From positions 1-64,000 of the forward strand of contig NZ_CANMKV010000007.1 of the NCBI RefSeq assembly GCF_947498635.1: a DNA stretch of 64,000 nucleotides. The letters run 5' to 3'. This DNA comes from an uncultured Microbulbifer sp. GTDB taxonomy: Bacteria; Pseudomonadota; Gammaproteobacteria; Pseudomonadales; Cellvibrionaceae. Position 1 is the stretch's first letter. The number at the start of each line of letters is the position of its first letter. Below the pieces are notes generated by a model, which did not search any database, was not told where the DNA came from, and saw only the letters and a program-made list of their open reading frames with translations. The position numbers were made by a program, and so were the translations under genes. Below are positions 57,621 to 64,000 of the stretch, one piece after another.

Positions 57621-58355
57621 TTACAGCAGGCCGGGATTTGGCACCACCCGGTAGCCGCGTCGCGCCTGGTCCCACTGGTAGTAGGTGTCGTAGGCCACAT
57701 AGTAGTTGTAGCCGCCGACAACCACAGTCAAGGCAGAAGCCGGTAAGCTGTGCACTATGGCGCCGTGGGGCGGCCGGGTTACCACATAGCCGTGGGACGC
57801 TGGGCGGTAAAAAATGCCTTCGCTGTAATAAAAACCTGCCGCGCCGATACTCACGCTGACAATATTTTGCGGTAGGTGACGCCAGCGGTAGCCGTAGCCG
57901 TAATGCGCCGGACGCCAGTGGGGTCGGTGCCCGCGGTGGCCGTGGCGATAGTGGGGGCGATGTACCGCGCGGTGTTCGTGCCGATGCCCCTTGCGGTGCC
58001 CGCGGTTGTAGCCTTTGGAATAGCCATCTTTATAGGCGTGGCGAACCTCACGACGGTGTTTGCGCTCTTGCCTGCGCTCTTGCCTGCGCTCTTCTCTACG
58101 CTCTTGCCGGCGCTCCTGCCTGCGTTCTTCTCTGCGCTCTTGCTTGCGAAGCTGTCTTTCGTGCTCGCGGTTGTGGTGCTTTTTGTGGTGTTTATCGTGA
58201 CCGCGCTCGAAGTGGCGCTGCTCGCGCTGAGCTCTTCCCTGCCCGTGTTGATCGTGGTCTATTGCACGTTGGTATCCCCGGTGTGCTTCGGAGAGAGCGG
58301 GGGTAGCTAGTAATAGCAGGCCCGCGGTGGCGATGGCAGTAGTGAGTTGTCTCAT
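57621..58355 (-). CDS. DUF6515 family protein with Arg/Glu repeat region
   Basis: A 244-residue protein. Signal peptide MRQLTTAIATAGLLLLATPA, then a very charged His/Arg/Glu stretch of about 100 residues (RREERRQERRQER-type repeats from a 12- to 15-bp DNA repeat at about 58064-58150), then two DUF6515-type beta units (FYYSEGIFYRPAS and YNYYVAYDTYYQWDQ). Paralogue of 51235-51894. Function unknown. Confidence 0.78.
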   Translation of the reverse strand: MRQLTTAIATAGLLLLATPALSEAHRGYQRAIDHDQHGQGRAQREQRHFERGHDKHHKKHHNREHERQLRKQERREERRQERRQERREERRQERRQERKHRREVRHAYKDGYSKGYNRGHRKGHRHEHRAVHRPHYRHGHRGHRPHWRPAHYGYGYRWRHLPQNIVSVSIGAAGFYYSEGIFYRPASHGYVVTRPPHGAIVHSLPASALTVVVGGYNYYVAYDTYYQWDQARRGYRVVPNPGLL

Positions 58356-58659
58356 GGCAGCGCTCCCGAGCGCGGATGGCTCTTTGATATTGTTTAAGGG
58401 CTTTGTCTATGTTGGCGGGCAGTTTGCCTTGGCGGGCATGAACACTTCCTGAACTCTTTGCGGCGATGGTTCGTGCTGGAAATGTGCCGTGCGGAAGTGA
58501 TGGGGGTGACCGGCAATCCGGTGTGTGGGTGACCGCTGTGGGCTGCCGCCGGCCTAGGCTGCCGGGGGAAAACCAGGCGATAGTGGCAGTTTCACTATGT
58601 TGAGACACCCGGTCTCAGCGAGTATGATGCCGCGCTGATTCATAGTGAGCGGTAGAGCA
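58356..58659. other. Divergent intergenic region before panC
   Basis: About 304 bp between the divergently oriented DUF6515 gene and panC. It must contain both promoters, but I see no near-consensus pair and no gene. Confidence 0.4.
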
Positions 58660-59508
58660 ATGCAAGTCTTCCACCACGTAGTAAGCCTGCGCGAAGCGCT
58701 GGCCCAGGCCCGCAAAGACGGCAAGTCGGTCGGTTTTGTGCCTACGATGGGCAATCTGCACGATGCCCATATCGAACTGGTTAAGTTGGCCCAGCAACAT
58801 TGTGACTTGGTAGTGGTCTCGATTTTCGTCAACCGCCTGCAGTTTGGTTTGAATGAGGACTGGGACAAATACCCGCGCACTATGGAGCGTGACATCGCTA
58901 AATTGCGAGAAGCGGACTGTGATTTCCTGTTCCACCCGGACGAAAGTGAGATCTACCCCAATGGTATGGACCAGCAGACCCGTGTAGTTTGCCCTGCCAT
59001 GACAGATGTACTCTGTGGTGCCAGTCGCCTAGGGCACTTCGAAGGGGTCACTACGGTGGTCTCCAAGCTGTTTAATATTGTGCAGCCGGACAAGGCGATA
59101 TTCGGTATTAAGGATTTCCAACAGCTGGCGGTAATACGCCGTATGGTGGAAGACCTGTGTATGCCGGTGGATATCATTGCCGCACCTGTGCACCGCGAAG
59201 ACGATGGCCTGGCCATGAGCTCGCGCAATGGCTACATCAGTGCGGGCGAACGGCCTAAAGTGGCTGTGCTTAATCAGTCGCTGAACTGGGTCAAGGATGA
59301 GATCCTAGCGGGGCGTAGGGATTTTTCCGATTTGGAAAAAGAGGCGCGCCGACGCATTGAGGACAGCGGTTTTCGTGTCGACTACTTCTCCATCTGCTAC
59401 AGCAGGGACTTGCAGCCGGCCGCCGATGATGACAAGCAAATTACGATCCTCGGAGCGATGTACACCAGTGCCGCTCGCCTGATCGACAACGTATCCCTGG
59501 AACTTTGA
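58660..59508 (+). CDS. panC: Pantothenate synthetase, divergent
   Basis: A 282-residue protein from the ATG at 58660. It makes pantothenate from pantoate and beta-alanine using ATP. The family motifs [12 protein letters not shown] (26-37), [36 protein letters not shown] and [11 protein letters not shown] are present. Three positions differ from the usual pattern: Ala36 in the HxGH motif, and [11 protein letters not shown] in place of VNPxQFGPNED. It sits 13 bp before panD; panB is absent here. Confidence 0.92.
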   Translation: MQVFHHVVSLREALAQARKDGKSVGFVPTMGNLHDAHIELVKLAQQHCDLVVVSIFVNRLQFGLNEDWDKYPRTMERDIAKLREADCDFLFHPDESEIYPNGMDQQTRVVCPAMTDVLCGASRLGHFEGVTTVVSKLFNIVQPDKAIFGIKDFQQLAVIRRMVEDLCMPVDIIAAPVHREDDGLAMSSRNGYISAGERPKVAVLNQSLNWVKDEILAGRRDFSDLEKEARRRIEDSGFRVDYFSICYSRDLQPAADDDKQITILGAMYTSAARLIDNVSLEL

Positions 59509-59521
59509 GGGGCATCCAACC

Positions 59522-59908
59522 ATGCAAATTGAAATGTTGAAGTGCAAACTGCATATGGCCGCGGTGACCCAGGCCGAACTTTGGTATGACGGCTCCTGCG
59601 CAATTGACGAGGATCTGGTAGAGCTGGCGGGGCTGCGCGAATTCGAGAAAATCGATATTTATAACGTGAGTAACGGCGAGCGCTTTCACACTTATGTGAT
59701 CCTTGCAGAGCGCGGTTCCGGCATTATTTCTATGAACGGCGCCGCTGCCCGCAGAGTCCAGGTTGGCGATCGTATTATTATTGCGTCCTATGCCCAGATG
59801 ACCGAGGAGCAGGCCGATAGCCACAAGCCCAAGCTGGTTTATCTGGATGAGAAAAACCAGGTAGAGCGCAGCACGAATACGATTTCGGTGCAGCTCGCTG
59901 AAGCTTAA
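59522..59908 (+). CDS. panD: Aspartate 1-decarboxylase
   Basis: A 128-residue pyruvoyl enzyme making beta-alanine, the PanC substrate. Self-processing site G24-S25 in [22 protein letters not shown] and [20 protein letters not shown] are conserved. Full length. Confidence 0.97.
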   Translation: MQIEMLKCKLHMAAVTQAELWYDGSCAIDEDLVELAGLREFEKIDIYNVSNGERFHTYVILAERGSGIISMNGAAARRVQVGDRIIIASYAQMTEEQADSHKPKLVYLDEKNQVERSTNTISVQLAEA

Positions 59909-59915
59909 TTCCCCG

Positions 59916-59940
59916 ACTACAGGGCTTACGGCCCTGTAGT
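59916..59940 (+). terminator. Terminator-like hairpin after panD
   Basis: ACTACAGGGC/GCCCTGTAGT perfect 10-bp stem with a 5-base loop, 7 bp after panD. T run is weak (ATTCTG). Confidence 0.6.
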
Positions 59941-60013
59941 ATTCTGCCCAATCAAAATTTTTTCGCTTGCCCCTGAGCTTTCGCTCTAATGCACAAGCGA
60001 CGTTTTCAATAGA

Positions 60014-60931
60014 TTATTGATCCGAGAGAAATAGGACTTCCTGCTGGAATCTTTTTTCCAGGTAAGACTCATCCAGCGTGTAGTGCCACAAGCCCTGCTT
60101 TTGCCCCTTATGTAATGCGATTTCTCCAACTCTGCCTGGGTTGTATTTGAGCGGTTGGGGGAGCTGGTATTGGGCGATGGGATCCTGATAGGCTTCTTCT
60201 AGAGAGATTATCTCCCAGCCTTCCTGTCTTAAGCTTCGCACTAAATCCCCGATAAAAAGCGCGGAAATATCCATCTCGTGCAAGAGCAATATATGTTTGG
60301 GCGAACGATCAAGGTGCTTGATTGCCAGCTGGTCATAATAATTGATACTCTGCATCAGTACATCCACATACATTTCAGAAAGCTTTTGTAAGTTAACGGG
60401 TTTATCTTCTTTTAAAGCTTTCTGGAATAGTTCTTCGATATACCAGTCGTAATTATTCAGTGTTATGTAGGCATTTAGGTACTTATTTTCTTTTAGCAGA
60501 TTGCTCATGCCGTCCCGTTTTTCGACGGTTTCCCCCTCTCGTAGATAGGGAAATCGAAAGTAGGGTATAAAATTGTCAAATTGTTGAAGTAATTGGTGTG
60601 CCTGTAAAAATTCCTCCTGGTACGTGGATAGCTCTGTTTCAAGGAAGTTTGGATGGCTGTGGGTGTGATTTCCAATAATATGCCCGGCTTCGTCGTAGAG
60701 ACGCATCCTTTCCAGCCCCTCCTGGTCCAGAAATTGTGTGGTCGAAAAGAAAGCTACCTGGCCAATCTGATGTTTTTCCAGGTTCTCAATGAGTGTTTTA
60801 GCTCGGGTTGGCCCATCAAAATAACCATAGGCTTTACGAGGAGCATCATCAAAAGTAATTGCCAGTTGTTTGGCATTAAGTGCGGGGCTGATTATTAGGC
60901 AGATGATTAAAAGCAATATTGAATGTCGCAT
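60014..60931 (-). CDS. Secreted polysaccharide deacetylase (NodB domain)
   Basis: A 305-residue protein. Signal peptide to about residue 20 (LLLIICLIISPALNA). NodB motifs: AITFDDAP with catalytic/metal Asp pair, GNHTHSHPNF with the two metal His, and FRFPYLREG. A C-terminal extension of about 60 residues follows the deacetylase fold. Substrate may be chitin-type or peptidoglycan sugar; undecided. Confidence 0.88.
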   Translation of the reverse strand: MRHSILLLIICLIISPALNAKQLAITFDDAPRKAYGYFDGPTRAKTLIENLEKHQIGQVAFFSTTQFLDQEGLERMRLYDEAGHIIGNHTHSHPNFLETELSTYQEEFLQAHQLLQQFDNFIPYFRFPYLREGETVEKRDGMSNLLKENKYLNAYITLNNYDWYIEELFQKALKEDKPVNLQKLSEMYVDVLMQSINYYDQLAIKHLDRSPKHILLLHEMDISALFIGDLVRSLRQEGWEIISLEEAYQDPIAQYQLPQPLKYNPGRVGEIALHKGQKQGLWHYTLDESYLEKRFQQEVLFLSDQ

Positions 60932-61109
60932 TTTTTCTGTCTCGAATAAATATATTTATGGATTTCTCGGTAAGCCTGAGGGGTTGGCCCAATGATTCCG
61001 ACTTTCTGACTTAATTCGTTTTTCATGCAAGCCGAAAAATTGTGTCTTGGGAATTTCAATGATCCATGAACTTGTTATCCTATTGTGTCCACTTTAGGTG
61101 AAGGTGTAT

Positions 61110-61659
61110 ATGGAAAAATATTAGTAAGCTCTTGCCTTCTGGGATGTGCGGTGCGCTATAACGGTAGCGATATTGAGGTTATTAGCAAAGATTTTAATTG
61201 GCTCGTGGATACTCAGGGGATTGTTCCTCTCTGTCCGGAAGTGTCGGCAGGTTTATCTGTCCCCAGGGCGCCGGCAGAGATTTGCGGCGGTAGCGGAGCT
61301 GAGGTTTTAGTGGGTATGGCCAGAGTTATAGGAAGTGGCGGGGATGATTTGGCTGATCAATTTTTATTGGGGACGGATGTAGCCCTGCGCTTGTGTCGAG
61401 ATTTGGATATCAAGTTCGCGGTGCTTATAGAAACAACCTATCCTGTGGCTCAAACTTTATTTACGATGGCAGTTTTTCAGGCGTGAAGAAAAAAGGGATT
61501 GGAATAGTGGCTACCCGTTTAAGAGAGTCGGGAGTATTGGTTTTTAGCCAGCATAGGGTTGGAAGCTTCAGAAACTTATTTGAGACCTCACGCTCGGTAT
61601 GGTTTTTAACTTATAAGTGCTTTTTGCTTAGGAAAAAAGGATTAGGTGATGAGTCATAA
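61110..61659 (+). pseudogene. DUF523 family gene with two frameshifts
   Basis: A canonical start ATGGAA at 61110-61115, behind AGGTGAAGG, runs into a five-A tract (61114-61118); one extra A would give MEKILVSSCLLG. The body continues in another frame to about 61430 (VRYNGSD, VPLCPEVSAGL). A second shift near 61425-61440 moves the conserved LSCGSNFIYDGSFSG into the frame ending at 61659. Either a decayed gene or homopolymer errors in the sequence. Confidence 0.75.
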
Positions 61660-62014
61660 AGTCATTAATTTTAAAGAGAAGCTGGGAAAGTTCACGGACC
61701 ATTGGTCTCCTAAGGTCATCGCGGAAATGAATGACTACCAGTTCAAGCTGGTTAAGATTCAAGGAGCGTTTACCTGGCATGATCATCCCGATACGGATGA
61801 GGTTTTTATCGTTGTCTCAGGGCAAATGGAAATTGAGTTTCGGGATGATACGATCTGTTTGGGCCCTGGGGAGATGGTTGTGGTGCCCAAAGGCGTGGAG
61901 CACAAGCCAAGGGCTGAGCTGGAGTGCGAGATTTTACTGATCGAGCCCAGAGGCGTTGTGAATACTGGTGATGTCGGAGGTAAATTGACCGCGGATAATA
62001 ATATCTGGATTTAA
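61649..62014 (+). CDS. Cupin domain protein
   Basis: A 121-residue single-domain cupin from the ATG at 61649. Motif 1 is [20 protein letters not shown] (two His and Glu); motif 2 is [19 protein letters not shown]. Metal-binding is expected but the reaction is unknown. The start overlaps the tail of the DUF523 remnant. Confidence 0.85.
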   Translation: MSHKVINFKEKLGKFTDHWSPKVIAEMNDYQFKLVKIQGAFTWHDHPDTDEVFIVVSGQMEIEFRDDTICLGPGEMVVVPKGVEHKPRAELECEILLIEPRGVVNTGDVGGKLTADNNIWI

Positions 62015-62276
62015 TACCCGGTAAATTGCTCAGCGCTTATTCAATAATTTTCTGTTGTTAATCAATCCTCAGGCCCTTTGTTGTTTCGGCCGTCCCCGGT
62101 GGATAAGGGATAGGTGAATTCTCTTGTGCCGGTGTGAACTTTTCCTACTTTTCAACTCTGCCAAATGTGGGGGGATTGTTTCACCCTGGCAATACTATAA
62201 AGTGGGTTGAACAAAGCCCTAATAAGCTCAGATTTCTCTAGGCCATCATGCCAAGCTAATAATAAAGGAGAAGAAG

Positions 62277-64000
62277 ATGTCAGAAGTGCATACCCGTCCC
62301 ATACCTGCTGAGTTTGCCGCCAATGCCCTGATTGGCGCAGAAGATTACGAGAGGATGTATCATCAGTCGGTGCAAAATCCGGAGGCTTTCTGGGCGCAAC
62401 AAGCAAAGGATTTCCTTCAGTGGGAAAAACCCTTTACCCAGGTGCTGGAAGAGGATATGCACCGAGGGCATTCGGCCTGGTTTGCTGATGGTCAGCTCAA
62501 TGTCACGGTGAACTGTATCGATCGACACCTGGCTAGCCGAAGTGATCAAACGGCCATTTTATGGGAGGGGGACGACCCGGCGGATAGCGTGGCAATTACC
62601 TACCGCACCCTGTACGACAATGTATGTCGCCTGGGAAATCTGCTGAAATCCCGCGGGGTTAAAAAAGGGGATCGCGTTTGTATTTATATGCCTATGATTC
62701 CCGAGGCGGCCTACGCCATGCTGGCCTGCGCTCGTATTGGCGCGGTGCACTCGGTGGTGTTCGGTGGTTTCTCGCCAAGTGCCCTGAAGGACCGTATTCT
62801 CGATTCCGATTGTCATCTGGTTATTACAGCGGATGAGGCGGTTCGCGGTGGCAAACATATTCCTCTGAAAGCCAATGTGGATCAGGCCCTATCCGAATGT
62901 CCCAATGTGCATACAACCATTGTGGTAAAGCATATCGGCGCGCCGGTAGATTGGAATAGCAAGCGGGATATCTGGTATGCGGAATCCATCGCAGAGATGG
63001 ATAGCGCATGCGCACCGGAAGTTATCAATGCGGAAGACCCGCTATTTATCCTGTACACCTCTGGCTCCACCGGAAAACCCAAGGGGGTGCTGCACACCAC
63101 CGCCGGTTATTTGCTGATGGCCACCATGAGCTTCAAGTATGTATTTGATTACCGCGAGGGAGAGGTTTTTTGGTGTACCGCCGATGTCGGTTGGATTACC
63201 GGCCACAGCTATATTGTCTACGGCCCCCTTGCGGCCGGAGCTACCAGCTTGATGTTTGAGGGTGTCCCGACCTACCCGGATGCCTCGCGTTTTTGGCAAG
63301 TTGTGGATAAGCACAGGGTTAACAGTTTCTACACCGCCCCCACGGCGATTCGTGCCCTTATGGGCGCGGGCGATGAATTTGTGACGAGCACAGAGCGCAG
63401 TTCTCTGAGGTTACTGGGCACTGTGGGAGAACCGATCAACCCCGAGGCGTGGGAGTGGTACTTCAAGGTGGTCGGGCAGGAGCGCTGCCCCATTGTGGAC
63501 ACCTGGTGGCAGACGGAAACCGGCGCCCATATGATTACCCCTTTGCCGGGTGCGGTGGCACTCAAGCCGGGCTCAGCCACTAAACCTTTCTTTGGTGTAC
63601 AGCCGGTATTACTGGATGGCGATGGTCGGGAAATTGATGGTCCGGGAGAGGGTGCCCTGGCCATAAAAAGAAGCTGGCCATCGATGATTCGCGATGTCTA
63701 CGGCGATCGCCAGCGGATGATCGACACCTATTTCTCCACCTATCCCGGTTACTATTTTACCGGCGATGGGGCGCGCAGAGATGCCGATGGTTATTTCTGG
63801 ATCACCGGGCGTATCGACGATGTGTTGAATGTTTCAGGCCACCGCCTGGGCACAGCCGAAATTGAAAGTGCCCTGGTTCTGCATTCGGATACCGCCGAGG
63901 CCGCCGTAGTAGGTTATCCCCACGATATTAAAGGGCAGGGCATTTATGCGTTTGTCACCCTGAAGTCGGGGCACCAACCCAGTGAAGCACTGCTGCGGGA
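62277..64000 (+). CDS. acs: Acetyl-CoA synthetase, 5' part (cut by the window)
   Basis: Open from the ATG at 62277 (AAAGGAGAAGAAG upstream) to the window end, about 574 residues of an expected 645-650. AMP-forming synthetase features: [68 protein letters not shown] and [20 protein letters not shown]. It activates acetate to acetyl-CoA. The C-terminal Lys regulated by acetylation lies beyond the edge. Confidence 0.97.
   Translation, partial: MSEVHTRPIPAEFAANALIGAEDYERMYHQSVQNPEAFWAQQAKDFLQWEKPFTQVLEEDMHRGHSAWFADGQLNVTVNCIDRHLASRSDQTAILWEGDDPADSVAITYRTLYDNVCRLGNLLKSRGVKKGDRVCIYMPMIPEAAYAMLACARIGAVHSVVFGGFSPSALKDRILDSDCHLVITADEAVRGGKHIPLKANVDQALSECPNVHTTIVVKHIGAPVDWNSKRDIWYAESIAEMDSACAPEVINAEDPLFILYTSGSTGKPKGVLHTTAGYLLMATMSFKYVFDYREGEVFWCTADVGWITGHSYIVYGPLAAGATSLMFEGVPTYPDASRFWQVVDKHRVNSFYTAPTAIRALMGAGDEFVTSTERSSLRLLGTVGEPINPEAWEWYFKVVGQERCPIVDTWWQTETGAHMITPLPGAVALKPGSATKPFFGVQPVLLDGDGREIDGPGEGALAIKRSWPSMIRDVYGDRQRMIDTYFSTYPGYYFTGDGARRDADGYFWITGRIDDVLNVSGHRLGTAEIESALVLHSDTAEAAVVGYPHDIKGQGIYAFVTLKSGHQPSEALLR

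Noticed and set aside
57876..58310. Hydrophobic Leu/Ala-rich plus-strand frame opposite the second DUF6515 gene
   Set aside because: It is the complement of the Arg/Glu repeat region (CGC/CTT-type repeats); no start signals, and the sense gene has a signal peptide and conserved units.

Overview
The window looks like a marine gammaproteobacterial chromosome, most likely Microbulbifer or a close relative in the Cellvibrionales. This rests on the conserved order tRNA-Leu, rnr, rlmB, rpsF, rpsR, DUF2232, rplI, dnaB, on the aspartate-semialdehyde-dependent spermidine genes, and on general protein resemblance. No database search was possible, so the genus is an inference.

Positions 1-3209 hold the 3' end of a very large repeat-built surface protein and two terminators. 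Positions 3210-36985 are an apparently complete lambda/HK97-type siphoviral prophage, bounded by a 20-bp direct repeat of the 3' end of tRNA-Leu(CAG), with the intact tRNA at the right end. The layout is: integrase; a leftward early operon ending in an AlpA-type excisionase candidate (4397-8291); an immunity region with a CI-like repressor, a lipoprotein gene and a Cro-like gene (8321-10199); a replication protein gene with an iteron cluster inside it (10483-11319); a Q-like regulator, a late promoter and tandem terminators (11641-12226); lysis genes; HNH and terminase; head genes; a tail module with a lambda-type G/GT frameshift and gene-transfer-agent-like tail-tip proteins. Between the tail and the right end lies an accessory segment (31984-36635): a DUF5677-like protein, a nuclease lipoprotein, RadC with two operator palindromes, a DUF433/DUF5615 toxin-antitoxin pair, two HTH regulators and an orphan UmuD behind a perfect LexA box.

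Positions 36966-64000 are host chromosome. Transcription units are rnr-rlmB; an ECF sigma, anti-sigma, secreted helical protein and TPR/outer-membrane barrel operon (41032-44162); a PEP-mutase-family enzyme and an alpha/beta hydrolase; the rpsF-rpsR-DUF2232-rplI-dnaB cluster; a YcaQ-type glycosylase; a four-gene polyamine operon (speA, carboxyspermidine dehydrogenase, carboxyspermidine decarboxylase, speB) flanked by two DUF6515 proteins; panC-panD; a polysaccharide deacetylase; a twice-frameshifted DUF523 gene; a cupin; and the start of acs, cut by the window edge.

The most notable observations are an 18-residue C-terminal tail shared by the prohead protease and the neighbouring P-loop protein, a major capsid gene bracketed by two terminators with similar downstream leaders, a tail-tip J protein split by a two-gene cassette, and promoters whose spacers are palindromic operators. 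I saw no CRISPR array, rRNA operon or insertion sequence.
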